Shown here: positions 34,539 through 43,077 of the stretch, one piece after another
Layout of the letters: each line of letters begins with the position of its first letter
Numbering within the stretch: position 1 is the first letter of the stretch
Assembly (NCBI RefSeq): GCF_002846415.1
Contig: NZ_PJMX01000001.1
Location: forward strand, 2,046,001 to 2,110,000
Length of the DNA: 64,000 nt
Direction of reading: 5' to 3'
Source of the DNA: Streptomyces sp. TLI_146
GTDB lineage: Bacteria; Actinomycetota; Actinomycetes; Streptomycetales; Streptomycetaceae
Translations under genes and position numbers: made by a program
Notes under the pieces: model-generated
What the model saw: only the letters and a program-made list of their open reading frames with translations
Databases searched by the model: none
Told to the model about the DNA's origin: nothing

Positions 34539-34574
34539 CTTGGTCAAGACCAATCCTCGTTCCGTTACGGAACG
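34539..34574. promoter_or_regulatory. Double palindromic operator upstream of the GntR gene (dre-like)
   Basis: TTGGTC-AA-GACCAA (34540-34553) is a perfect palindrome and closely resembles the DasR element, whose core is TGGTCTAGACCA. Four bases further, CGTTCCGT-T-ACGGAACG (34558-34574) is a second perfect palindrome. Both lie about 100-130 bases upstream of the gntR start. The rest of 34442-34690 contains an AT-rich patch near 34488 and a terminator at 34643. Confidence 0.6.
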
Positions 34575-34642
34575 AATCCGAGCCCTGGCGCAGAGCGTTC
34601 ACACGACGTTCGCGGTCCCGTGAGCAGGGCGCAGCAAAGTGA

Positions 34643-34666
34643 CCTGTGCCCGGATCCGGGCACAGG
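34643..34666 (-). terminator. Terminator of the ECF41 sigma gene
   Basis: Two exactly complementary 12-base arms (34643-34654 starting CCTGTGCC, and 34655-34666), centred on GGATCC, lie 25 bases past the stop of the minus-strand sigma-factor gene. Confidence 0.75.
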
Positions 34667-34690
34667 GTCGTGCTACTGGGGCGCGTGCGG

Positions 34691-35608
34691 CTAACAGGAC
34701 GACTGATCCACGCGCGCCTCGCACAGTTCGTGGGCGAGTGCGGTCAGTTTGTCCGGGTTCCGTACGACATAGATGCAGTGGATGCGGCCATCGAGGACGT
34801 CGAGCTGCAGGACGCTGTCGGGCTCGCCGTCGTAGAGGACCAGCACCGCGGGGCCGCCGTTGATCTCCGTGATGCGGAAGTCACCCTCGGGCCCGCCCTC
34901 CTGTGACACCGCGTACAGGAAGCGTCCGACCTTGTCGGCGGACTCGATGATCCGCATCGGGGCCTTGGACTTTCCGCCACTGTCGCCGATGAACCGTACG
35001 TCGGGGGCGAGCAGGGAGAGCATGGAGTCCAGGTCGCCGCCGCCCGCGGCGGCCATGAACCGCTCGGTGAGGTCGCGGCGGTGGGCGGGGTCGACGTCGT
35101 AGCGGGGCTTGCGCTCGTCGACGTGGCGCCGGGCGCGCCCGGCGAGCTGGCGCACGGCGGGCTCCGTGCGGTCCAGGGTGGCCGCGATCTCCGCGAACGG
35201 GAAGCCGAACGCCTCCCGCAGGACGAACACCGCGCGCTCCAGCGGCGAGAGCGATTCGAGGACGACCAGAACGGCGAGCGAGACGGAATCGGCCAGCATG
35301 GCCTGTTCGACCGTATCCGGTACGACAGGCCCGAAATCGGTCGAGATCAGCTCGGGCAGCCAGGGCCCCACGTACGCCTCGCACCGCGCCTGGATCTGTC
35401 TGAGCCGGTCGATGGCGAGCCGGGTGGTGATCCGCACGAGGAACGCGCGCGGGTCGCGCACGCCGTCGCGATCCTGCGCCGACCAGCGCAGCCACGCCTC
35501 CTGCACCACGTCCTCGGCGTCGGTCACACGGCCCAGCATGCGGTAGGCCACGCCCGTGAGGACGGACCTGTGGTCTTCGAAGAGTTCGGCGGCGGTGGGG
35601 GCAGTCAC
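34691..35608 (-). CDS. ECF41-type RNA polymerase sigma factor with SnoaL-like C-terminal domain
   Basis: Sigma factor of 305 residues. Region 2 (EDHRSVLTGVAYRMLGRVTDAEDVVQEAWLR segment) and region 4 (LSPLERAVFVLREAFGFPFAEIA) are followed by an extra SnoaL/NTF2-like domain. The ECF41 hallmarks are present: WLPEL after region 2, DSGGKSKAP in the extra domain, and NPDKL near the end. In this class the fused domain regulates activity in place of an anti-sigma factor. I chose the GTG at 35608. It is divergent from an alpha/beta hydrolase; the usual ECF41 partner (a carboxymuconolactone decarboxylase or oxidoreductase) is not present. Confidence 0.92.
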   Translation of the reverse strand: MTAPTAAELFEDHRSVLTGVAYRMLGRVTDAEDVVQEAWLRWSAQDRDGVRDPRAFLVRITTRLAIDRLRQIQARCEAYVGPWLPELISTDFGPVVPDTVEQAMLADSVSLAVLVVLESLSPLERAVFVLREAFGFPFAEIAATLDRTEPAVRQLAGRARRHVDERKPRYDVDPAHRRDLTERFMAAAGGGDLDSMLSLLAPDVRFIGDSGGKSKAPMRIIESADKVGRFLYAVSQEGGPEGDFRITEINGGPAVLVLYDGEPDSVLQLDVLDGRIHCIYVVRNPDKLTALAHELCEARVDQSSC

Positions 35609-35794
35609 CGCTCCATCCCAGCCGACCGGCAACCGGCTGTCCAGAAGGCGAACTCTCGCTGTTCGATTCTGCGCCCCTGGCGCGGTGTCCGGGACCCGGC
35701 TCTTGAACTCCAAGCTACTGAAGGGTAATTGTTGCTGACAGGGTGTCTACCGCCGCCCGCGCGGCACCGTCCGTCCACCACCGGGAGCAGCAGC

Positions 35795-36625
35795 ATGGCC
35801 GAAGAGGTCTCCTTCACGATCGGCTCCCCCCGGGGCAGCCGCACCGTCACCGTCTCCTACCGGCGGGCCGGTTCCGGCGACCCGCTGCTCCTGCTGCACG
35901 GCATCGGCCACCACCGCCAGGCGTGGGACCCGGTGTTCGACCTGCTGGCCGCCGAGCGCGATGTCATCGCCGTGGACCTGCCCGGTTTCGGCGAGTCCCC
36001 GGCGCTGCCCGAGGGCGTCTCGTACGACCTGCGGTCGGTCGTACCGACGCTGGGCGCGCTCTGCGAGGAGCTGGGTATCGAACGGCCGCATGTGGCGGGC
36101 AACTCGCTCGGCGGGCTGCTGGCCCTGGAGCTGGGGCGCGAGAAGCTCGTACGGTCGGTGACGGCGCTCTCCCCCGCCGGGTTCTGGACCCAGGCCGAGC
36201 GCCGCTACGCCTTCGCGACGCTGACCGCGATGCGGCGGGGCGCGAGGCTGCTGCCGCTGCCGGCCATCGAGCGGTTGTCCCGGAGCGCGGCCGGGCGCGC
36301 GGCGCTGACGAGCACCATCTACGCGCGCCCCGGGCGCCGTTCACCCGAGGCCGTCGTCGCCGAGACGCTCGCGCTGCGCGAGGCCACCGGCTTCGACGAG
36401 ACCCTGGCCGCCGGGGTGCGGGTCCGGTTCACCGACGACGTGCCCGGAGTCCCGGTCACCGTCGCCTGGGGCGCCAAGGACCGGCTGCTGCTGCGCCGTC
36501 AGGGCATCCGCGCCAAGCACACGCTCCCCAGCGCCCGGCTGGTGCGGCTGCCCGGCTGCGGCCACGTCCCGATGAACGACGACCCCGCCCTGGTCGCGCG
36601 CGTCATCCTCGACACCAGCCGCTGA
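35795..36625 (+). CDS. Alpha/beta hydrolase
   Basis: Hydrolase of 276 residues with the oxyanion motif LLLLHGIGHHRQAW, nucleophile elbow VAGNSLGGLL, acid in VTVAWGAKDRLL and catalytic histidine in LPGCGHVPMND. There is no signal peptide. It is divergent from the ECF41 sigma gene and may be its target. Its last 285 bases overlap, on the other strand, the open end of the EamA gene. Substrate unknown. Confidence 0.9.
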   Translation: MAEEVSFTIGSPRGSRTVTVSYRRAGSGDPLLLLHGIGHHRQAWDPVFDLLAAERDVIAVDLPGFGESPALPEGVSYDLRSVVPTLGALCEELGIERPHVAGNSLGGLLALELGREKLVRSVTALSPAGFWTQAERRYAFATLTAMRRGARLLPLPAIERLSRSAAGRAALTSTIYARPGRRSPEAVVAETLALREATGFDETLAAGVRVRFTDDVPGVPVTVAWGAKDRLLLRRQGIRAKHTLPSARLVRLPGCGHVPMNDDPALVARVILDTSR

Positions 36626-37513
36626 GCCGGTGCGCTTCGGGCGCCGGGCCAGCACTCCCGCGCCCAGCGCGACCCCGGCGGCGACCAGCGCACTGCCCGC
36701 GGCCTGCGCCGTGCCGTACGCTCCGGCGCCGACCAGCGGGGCCGTGAGCGCGGCCGACACCGGGATGAGGCCGGAGAAGAGCGTCGCCCGTTCGGCGCCG
36801 ATCCGCTGCACGCCGATGTACCAGCAGACGAATCCGACCACGGTGACGACGGCGGCCTGCCAGACCAGGGCCGCCGTCTCGGCGGCGTCGGGCAGCCGCA
36901 GCGCCGACCGGCCGTCCAGTACGAGAGCGAGCGCCGCGGACTCGACGGCCGCGACGCCGCACACGGCCGCCGACAGCAGCTTCGGGCCGAGCGGTCGCAG
37001 CACCGGAACCGCCAGCACCGCGAACCCCACCTCGCCCACCAGCGCACCCGCCGACCAGGCGATGCCCGCCGCGTCGGTACGGCCCCACCCCTGCACGGTG
37101 AAGGCTCCGGCCGCCACCAGAAGCGCTCCGTAGAGCACCGGCCGGGTGGGCCGCCGCCCGTCGAGCAGCGGCACGAGGACCGCCACCATGACCGGCGCGC
37201 ACCCGACGAAGACACCGGGGACGGCGGGCTCGGCCGTGCGCTCGGCGGCCAGCACCGCCATGTTGAAGCCCACCATCCCGACCGCGGAGACCAGCGCGAG
37301 CCGGCCCCACTGCGCCCCGCCCAGGGCGCGCAGCGGCGCGGTGCCGCCCCGGCCGAGCAGCGGGAGCAGCAGCAGACAGGCGAGGCCGTAGCGGAGGGCC
37401 TGGCCGCCCGCGTGCGGATAGTCGCCGAGGACGCTGTTGGCGGTGAAGGACCCGCCGACGAGGAAGCAGGCGACGGCGGCGAACGCCGCGCCCCGCAGCT
37501 GTGACACGTTCAT
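36341..37513 (-). CDS. EamA/DMT-family exporter with C-terminus overlapping the neighbouring gene
   Basis: Drug/metabolite-type transporter. About ten hydrophobic helices fill residues 1-295, in two EamA repeats (GGSFTANSVLGDYPHAGGQA opening; second repeat WSAGALVGEVGFAVL). The frame does not stop there. It continues to 36341, giving 390 residues with a hydrophilic 95-residue tail encoded by the antisense of the alpha/beta hydrolase gene. That tail looks like antisense sequence, so true 3' overlap or loss of the original stop are both possible. The ATG at 37513 lies 47 bases from the divergent MocR regulator, its likely controller. Confidence 0.85.
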   Translation of the reverse strand: MNVSQLRGAAFAAVACFLVGGSFTANSVLGDYPHAGGQALRYGLACLLLLPLLGRGGTAPLRALGGAQWGRLALVSAVGMVGFNMAVLAAERTAEPAVPGVFVGCAPVMVAVLVPLLDGRRPTRPVLYGALLVAAGAFTVQGWGRTDAAGIAWSAGALVGEVGFAVLAVPVLRPLGPKLLSAAVCGVAAVESAALALVLDGRSALRLPDAAETAALVWQAAVVTVVGFVCWYIGVQRIGAERATLFSGLIPVSAALTAPLVGAGAYGTAQAAGSALVAAGVALGAGVLARRPKRTGSAAGVEDDARDQGGVVVHRDVAAAGQPHQPGAGERVLGADALTAQQQPVLGAPGDGDRDSGHVVGEPDPHPGGQGLVEAGGLAQRERLGDDGLG

Positions 37514-37560
37514 GGGGCCGACGCTAGGCAGCGCGGTGGCCTTGTTTAAGGTCCACTTCC

Positions 37561-39078
37561 ATGACTCCATCGGGGACCACTTCGCCCTCCGCGCCACAGG
37601 GCGACGACGCGCCGCCGTCCTGGAACGCGGCCTGGGAACTGCTGCTTCCGGCCGCCGCCGCTCCGGCCCGGCAGCGGGGCAGGCTGCTCCAGTCGGCGTT
37701 CCGCGAGGCCGTGCGGTCGGGGCGGCTCGCCGCCGGGACGCGGCTGCCGTCGAGCCGTGAGCTCGCCGCCGACCTCGGGGTGTCGCGCGGCCTGGTCACC
37801 GAGGCTTACGAACAGCTCACCGCCGAGGGCTATCTGCGCAGTGACCGGGGCGCGGGCACCTGGGTGGGCGCGGCGGCGCGCGCCGCCGACGCGCCACGCG
37901 CGCGTGACCTGGCGCCGCGCGACCCCGGCGCCCTGGCCGACTTCCTGCCCGGCACACCGGACCTGTCGCTGTTCCCGCGGGCCGCCTGGGCCGCCGCGCA
38001 CAAGGGCGTCCTGGAGCGGCTGCCGCACCGCTCGCTCGGCTATCCCGATCCGCGCGGGCTGCCCGAGCTGCGCACCGCGCTGGCCGCGCTGCTGGCCCGG
38101 CGGCGCGGCGTGGTCGCCGACCCCGAGAGGATCGTGGTCTGCTCCGGGGTGGCCCAGGCCACGACGCTGCTCGGCTTCGCGCTCGGGGAGCGGGGCGAGC
38201 GGACCGTGGGCGTCGAGGACCCCGGCAGCCCCGAGCACACCGCGCTGTTCGCGGCCACCGGCGTACGGACCCGGCTGCTGCCGCTCGACGAGGAGGGCCT
38301 GGCGATCGGCCCGCTGTACGCGAGCGGGGTACGGGTCGCGGTGACGACTCCGGCGCACCAGTTCCCGTCCGGGATCGCCTACTCCGCGCGCCGGCGGGCC
38401 GAACTCCTGGACTGGGCGCGGGCGGTGGACGGGCTCGTCGTCGAGGACGACTACGACGGCGACTTCCGCTACGACAGGGCTCCGGTCGGAGCGCTCCAGG
38501 GACTCGACCCGGAACACGTCGCGTACACCGGGTCGGTCAGCAAGTCGCTCGCCCCCGGGCTGCGGCTCGGCTGGCTGCTCGCGCCGGAGCGGCTGACCGG
38601 CCCGATCGTCGCCCGCAAGCGCACCATGGATCTCGGCAACCCCGCCCTCGACCAGGCGCTGCTCGCGGACTTCCTCACCAGCGGCGCGTACGACCGCCAA
38701 CTGCGCCGGTGCCAACGCGCCTACCGGGAGCGGCGGGACGCGCTGGTCGGCGCGTTGCGCGAGCACTTCCCCGGCACCGAGGTGAGCGGCATCGCGGCCG
38801 GGCTGCACATCATCGCCCGACTGCCCGCGCGGTACGGCCCGGAGCCCCGTCTGCTCGAACGCGCCGCCCACGCGCGCGTGGCCGTGCGCCCGCTCTCGTA
38901 CTACAGCTCACGCGGGAGAGAAACGGGATCAGGAGCGGGTACGGGAACGGGAACGGGAACGGACACCGAAGCGGGCGTCGGCGTTGCGCTGGTGATGGGG
39001 TACGCCCATCTGACCCCGTCCGACATCGCGCGCGGGGTGCGGCTCCTCGCCGAAGCCGTGCCCACGCGTGACGCCTAG
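37561..39078 (+). CDS. MocR/PdxR-type regulator (GntR helix-turn-helix fused to aminotransferase)
   Basis: Regulator of 505 residues. Residues about 40-105 form the GntR winged helix (LPSSRELAADLGVSRGLVTEAYEQL). The remainder is a fold-type I aminotransferase domain with DDYDGDFRYDR and PLP Lys328 in GSVSKSLAPGLRLGW. Near residue 460 a Gly-Thr repeat (GTGTGTGTDT), encoded by tandem hexamers, is inserted where relatives have a short turn. Divergent MocR-EamA pairs are common, with the regulator controlling the exporter. The ATG at 37561 is used. Confidence 0.92.
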   Translation: MTPSGTTSPSAPQGDDAPPSWNAAWELLLPAAAAPARQRGRLLQSAFREAVRSGRLAAGTRLPSSRELAADLGVSRGLVTEAYEQLTAEGYLRSDRGAGTWVGAAARAADAPRARDLAPRDPGALADFLPGTPDLSLFPRAAWAAAHKGVLERLPHRSLGYPDPRGLPELRTALAALLARRRGVVADPERIVVCSGVAQATTLLGFALGERGERTVGVEDPGSPEHTALFAATGVRTRLLPLDEEGLAIGPLYASGVRVAVTTPAHQFPSGIAYSARRRAELLDWARAVDGLVVEDDYDGDFRYDRAPVGALQGLDPEHVAYTGSVSKSLAPGLRLGWLLAPERLTGPIVARKRTMDLGNPALDQALLADFLTSGAYDRQLRRCQRAYRERRDALVGALREHFPGTEVSGIAAGLHIIARLPARYGPEPRLLERAAHARVAVRPLSYYSSRGRETGSGAGTGTGTGTDTEAGVGVALVMGYAHLTPSDIARGVRLLAEAVPTRDA

Positions 39079-39488
39079 GAGTTCGACCAGCCCCGTATGC
39101 AGAGCACCAACCGGTACCCGTCCGGGTCCTCGATCGTCACGCCCCACTCGTTCCAGTACGGGTTGGGCGACTGCACCCGCTTGCCGCCGTGGGCCTCCAG
39201 GCGAGCCACCAGGTCCTGCGGAACTTCCTCGTCCACGTAGATGACCAGCAGGTCCTCCTCGGTCGGCCGGGGCTCCACGGGGGCGGCCGACTCGTGGACC
39301 AGCTCCAGGTGCCAGTCGGCGTCCGGCCAGCCGACCATCAGGAGCGCGTGCTCACCGGCGGCGGCGCTCGCCGCGTCGTGCCGCCACACGACGTCGAGCC
39401 CCAGGCCGTCGACCCAGAACCGCTCCGCCGCCGCCAGATCGCGCGAGGGGCGGGCGATGCGGATGTGTGAGCGGGCTCCGACCGGCAT
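39075..39488 (-). CDS. VOC-family protein (glyoxalase/bleomycin-resistance fold)
   Basis: Protein of 137 residues with two beta-alpha-beta-beta-beta repeats: RIARPSRDLAAAERFWVDGLG, WHLELVHE, LLVIYVDEEVPQDLVARLEA and the closing IEDPDGYRLVL. His9 and Glu in ELVH could form the metal site. Its stop overlaps the convergent mocR end by four bases. Function not assignable from sequence. Confidence 0.88.
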   Translation of the reverse strand: MPVGARSHIRIARPSRDLAAAERFWVDGLGLDVVWRHDAASAAAGEHALLMVGWPDADWHLELVHESAAPVEPRPTEEDLLVIYVDEEVPQDLVARLEAHGGKRVQSPNPYWNEWGVTIEDPDGYRLVLCIRGWSNS

Positions 39489-39848
39489 GGGAACTCCCTG
39501 TGCTTTCGCTGTTGCTGTCGTCCGGGGCCGCCTCGGCGGCGGCCCGTACCGGCAACGTACTCAACGAAGATCACCCGGTCGATGGTTCCTTGGTCCCCGG
39601 CCGATTGCCCTAGTCCGACCGCCCTAGTCCCAGCGCCCCGGGACGAGCCGTCCAGGCCGCCCACCCCCGAGCCGCCGACCCATCGGCCCATCGGCCCGTC
39701 GCCCAATGGCCCAATCGCCCCCGGGCCAACATCCCGTTGTTCACCTGGGGTTCGCGCCCGCGCCGCAGCCGGGCAGTAGGCATGGCACGGATCCGCACGC
39801 ACCGGACCACCCGCCCCATCCCGCCACTCCGTCCCTGGAGGCACCTCG
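39489..39848. promoter_or_regulatory. Intergenic region upstream of phoD
   Basis: The 360 non-coding bases between the divergent VOC gene and phoD contain a hairpin (GGGCCGCC 39525-39532 with GGCGGCCC 39538-39545), a C/G-rich stretch near 39670-39730 made of short CCCATCGG/CCCAATGG repeats, and a PHO-box pair at 39739-39760. I see no reading frame that looks real. Confidence 0.55.
39739..39760 (+). promoter_or_regulatory. PHO box (PhoP operator) upstream of phoD
   Basis: Two adjacent 11-base direct repeats, GTTCACCTGGG and GTTCGCGCCCG. The first carries the exact conserved GTTCACC of Streptomyces PHO-box units. It ends 89 bases before the phoD start. Together with the nature of the gene this strongly suggests PhoR-PhoP control under phosphate limitation. 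Confidence 0.7.
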
Positions 39849-41432
39849 ATGCCGTACCGCCCTCGGATCCCCTCGCCCAACCGCCGTACCGTACTCAAGG
39901 GTTCACTCGCCGTGTCGGCGGGTCTCGCCCTGCCCGCCGGGCTCGCCACGGCCGCGCCCGCGCTGGCGCTCTCCGGGCGGCCGAGCGCCGACTGGGGCGT
40001 GCAGGCCGGTGACATCACGGCGTCGTCGGGGCTCGTGTGGGCCCGGTCCGACCGGCCCGCCCGGATGGTCGTGGAGACCTCCGCCACCGAATCGTTCCGC
40101 CGCGCCCGCAGATGGCACGGTCCGCTGCTCGGACCGGGCACCGACTTCACCGGTACGACGCAGCTGCGCGGACTGCCCGCCGGGGAGCAGATCCACTACC
40201 GGGTGACGCTCGCCGACCCCGACGACCCGCGCCGTACCGGCAAGCCGGTGTACGGCACGTTCCGCACGGCGCCCGCCTCGCGCCACCAGGACGTGCGCTT
40301 CCTGTGGTCCGGCGACATCGCCGGGCAGGGCTGGGGCATCAACCCGGACATCGGCGGCTTCGGCGTCTACGACGAGATGCGGCAGCTCAACCCGGACTTC
40401 TTCCTGTCCAGCGGGGACAACATCTACGCGGACGGGGTGATCCTGCCCAGCGTGACGCTGCCCGACGGCCGGGTCTGGCGGAACATCACGACCGAGGAGA
40501 AGTCCAAGGTCGCCGAGACGCTGGCCGAGTACCGGGGCAACTTCCGCTACAACCTGCTCGACGAGAACGTCCGGCGGTTCAACGCGCAGGTGCCCTCCAT
40601 CGTCCAGTGGGACGACCATGAGGTACGGAACAACTGGTACCCGGGGCAGATCCTGGACGACGCCCGGTACACCGAGAAGAACATCGACGTGCTGGCCGCC
40701 CGTTCGCTGCGGGCCTTCAGCGAGTACTTCCCCGTCTCCACGCTGCGGCCGGGCAGCCGGGAGGGGCGCGTGCACCGGGTGGTGCGGCACGGGCCGCTGC
40801 TCGACGTGTTCGTGCTCGACATGCGGACGTACCGCGATGCCAACTCCCCCGGGCGGCAGGCCGACGACACCGTGGGCATCCTCGGCGCGGAGCAGCTGGA
40901 GTGGCTGAAGCGGGAACTCGCGCGCTCCCGGGCGGTGTGGAAGGTGATCGCCGCCGACATGCCGCTCGGACTGGTCGTCAGCGACGGCCCGGCGAACTTC
41001 GAGGCCGTGGCGCAGGGCGACCCGGGCGCGCCGCTCGGGCGCGAGCTCCAGATCGCCGAACTGCTGCGGTTCGTCAAGCACCGCAAGATCACCGGCACCC
41101 TGTGGCTGACGGCCGATGTGCACTACACGGCGGCCCAGCACTACGAGCCGTCGCGGGCCGCGTTCAAGGACTTCGCCCCGTTCTGGGAGTTCGTGTCGGG
41201 GCCGCTCGCCGCGGGCGGGTTCCCGGCGAACAAGCTCGACGCGACCTTCGGTCCCGACCAGGTCTTCGTCCAGGCGCCCGCGCGGGCCAACGCCTCCCCG
41301 ATGGAGACCCCGCCGAACTTCGGCGAGATCGAGATCGACGGCGGCAGCGGCGAACTGACGGTGCGACTGCGCGCCCAGGGCGGTTCGGTACTCTTCACCA
41401 AGGTACTCAGGCCGGGTCTGGTGGGCCAGTAG
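39849..41432 (+). CDS. phoD: Secreted PhoD-like alkaline phosphatase
   Basis: Calcium/iron-dependent phosphodiesterase/phosphatase of 527 residues. A Tat signal (NRRTVLKGSLAVSAGLALP, cleavage near ALA at 41) precedes a PhoD N-terminal beta domain (about 45-140) and the metallophosphatase domain with LWSGDIAG, FLSSGDNIYADG, IVQWDDHEVRNNW, and TADVHYTAAQHY metal-binding motifs. The ATG at 39849 has CTGGAGG upstream. The PHO box 89 bases upstream suggests induction by phosphate starvation. The symbol reflects family rather than proven identity. Confidence 0.92.
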   Translation: MPYRPRIPSPNRRTVLKGSLAVSAGLALPAGLATAAPALALSGRPSADWGVQAGDITASSGLVWARSDRPARMVVETSATESFRRARRWHGPLLGPGTDFTGTTQLRGLPAGEQIHYRVTLADPDDPRRTGKPVYGTFRTAPASRHQDVRFLWSGDIAGQGWGINPDIGGFGVYDEMRQLNPDFFLSSGDNIYADGVILPSVTLPDGRVWRNITTEEKSKVAETLAEYRGNFRYNLLDENVRRFNAQVPSIVQWDDHEVRNNWYPGQILDDARYTEKNIDVLAARSLRAFSEYFPVSTLRPGSREGRVHRVVRHGPLLDVFVLDMRTYRDANSPGRQADDTVGILGAEQLEWLKRELARSRAVWKVIAADMPLGLVVSDGPANFEAVAQGDPGAPLGRELQIAELLRFVKHRKITGTLWLTADVHYTAAQHYEPSRAAFKDFAPFWEFVSGPLAAGGFPANKLDATFGPDQVFVQAPARANASPMETPPNFGEIEIDGGSGELTVRLRAQGGSVLFTKVLRPGLVGQ

Positions 41433-41619
41433 CGAGGTACGGCAGTGGTGAGGCAGCCCAGAGCGACGTACGCCGAAGCGACGTACGGACTGCGGCACCG
41501 ACCCGGTCATTCCGCGCCACAGACCGTAAGAAACGGCCAGAAAAGCACCAGAATCACACTTAACCCATCAGTCACAAAGCGTTCGTGATCACGCAACACC
41601 GCTCGGCCACAGTGAGGGC

Positions 41620-43077
41620 ATGACTGAGATGCCTGAGTTGACTGCCCGCAAGAGCGCCCGCCGCCACCACTGGCGGCGGGACATGATCGAGCTGGCCGCG
41701 CTGTTCACGGCCGTGGCGGTGGCCGACGGGCTGGCGAACACGGTCGCCCACGGGCCGGACGGACCGTTCCTGCTCATCGCCTCGGCGGTCGCCCTGGTGG
41801 CCACTGCGGCGTTCCACACCTGGTGGGCCCACCGCCACAGCCACGCACCCCCGGCGGACACACGGGCCGATACGGACGCGGCGCCCGCGACAGCCGGCGC
41901 CGCGTCCACCGACGGGTCCGCCGCACCGCAGGCGGCGCCCCGCGAGACCTCGCTGTGGCGGATGCGGGCCACCGTGCGGGACGAGCCGGGCAGTCTGGCC
42001 GCCCTGTGCACCGCGCTCGCCCACAGCCGGGTCGACATCCTCACCCTCCAGACGCACCCGCTGGCCGACGGCACGGTCGACGAGTTCCTGCTCCGGGCCC
42101 CCGCCGAGCTGACGGCCGCCCGGCTCACCAAGGAGATCGCGGCAGCGGGCGGCGGCGACATCTGGCTGGAGCGCGCGGACGCACACGACCTGGTGGACGC
42201 GCCCACCCGGGTGCTCGGCCTCGCCACCCGGACCGCGCTCGACGCGGCCGAACTGCCTCTCGCACTGAGGCAGTTGCTGGGCAGGTGCACCATCCACTCG
42301 CTGCCCGCCGTGTCCCTGTCGGGCCGCCCGACCGGTGAGACGGCGCCGGTCGAGGGCGTACTCGAATCGACCACCATGCGGCTGCGCGACCCGAACGGCG
42401 GGGCCATCACCATCGAGCGACCCTACCTCCCGTTCACCCCGACCGAGTTCGCGCGGGCGCGCGCGCTGGTCGAGCTGGACGCGCGGCTCGGCCCGCGCAT
42501 CCCGCGCAGCCAGGACGTCCTCACCCTGCCCGAGGGCAACGAGATCGCCGTTCGCCGGGCCGGTCAGGACGACGTCGAGGCCGCCAAGGCCATGCACGAG
42601 CGCTGCTCCGACCGCACGCTGAGCCTGCGCTACCACGGTCCCGTCGGCGACGCCGACCGCTACCTCAACCACCTGCTCAGCCCCCGCTACGGCCGCACCC
42701 TCGCCGCCCAGACCGCCTCGGGGCGGCTCGTCGCCCTCGGCCATCTGCTGTGGGACGGCGACGAGACCGAGGTGGCGCTGCTCGTCGAGGACGACTGGCA
42801 GCGCCGGGGCATCGGCTCCGAGCTCCTGGAGCGCCTGGTGGCGCTGGCGGTCGAGGCGGGCTGCGAGAGCGTGTACGCGGTCACGCAGTCCTCCAACACC
42901 GGGATGGTGGCGGCGATGCGCGGCCTCGGCCTGCCGCTGGACTACCAGATCGAGGAGGGCACGCTGGTGGTCACCGCCCGGCTGCCGAAGGCTCGGGTGC
43001 CGGCGCGTCCGTCGTTCGAGCAGCAGGCTTCGTTCGGGCAGACGCCGTTCGGGCAGGCGTCGCGGGCGGAGCGCTGA
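41620..43077 (+). CDS. Membrane-anchored ACT-GNAT fusion protein
   Basis: Protein of 485 residues with three parts: two N-terminal hydrophobic helices (about 21-43 and 50-68) and an Ala/Thr-rich linker; an ACT amino-acid-binding domain (about 110-185, MRATVRDEPGSLAALCTALA, VDILTLQTHPL); and a C-terminal GNAT acetyltransferase domain (about 305-455, EDDWQRRGIGSELLERL acetyl-CoA loop). The ACT domain suggests amino-acid control of acetylation, as in actinobacterial ACT-GNAT lysine acetylases. The ATG 41620 follows GTGAGGGC. Its 3' end overlaps the convergent PLP gene by 107 bases. Confidence 0.88.
   Translation: MTEMPELTARKSARRHHWRRDMIELAALFTAVAVADGLANTVAHGPDGPFLLIASAVALVATAAFHTWWAHRHSHAPPADTRADTDAAPATAGAASTDGSAAPQAAPRETSLWRMRATVRDEPGSLAALCTALAHSRVDILTLQTHPLADGTVDEFLLRAPAELTAARLTKEIAAAGGGDIWLERADAHDLVDAPTRVLGLATRTALDAAELPLALRQLLGRCTIHSLPAVSLSGRPTGETAPVEGVLESTTMRLRDPNGGAITIERPYLPFTPTEFARARALVELDARLGPRIPRSQDVLTLPEGNEIAVRRAGQDDVEAAKAMHERCSDRTLSLRYHGPVGDADRYLNHLLSPRYGRTLAAQTASGRLVALGHLLWDGDETEVALLVEDDWQRRGIGSELLERLVALAVEAGCESVYAVTQSSNTGMVAAMRGLGLPLDYQIEEGTLVVTARLPKARVPARPSFEQQASFGQTPFGQASRAER

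Noticed and set aside
37514..37560. CCTT-N4-AAGG element between the EamA and MocR genes as a MocR operator
   Set aside because: Too short to support; MocR sites are usually longer direct repeats.
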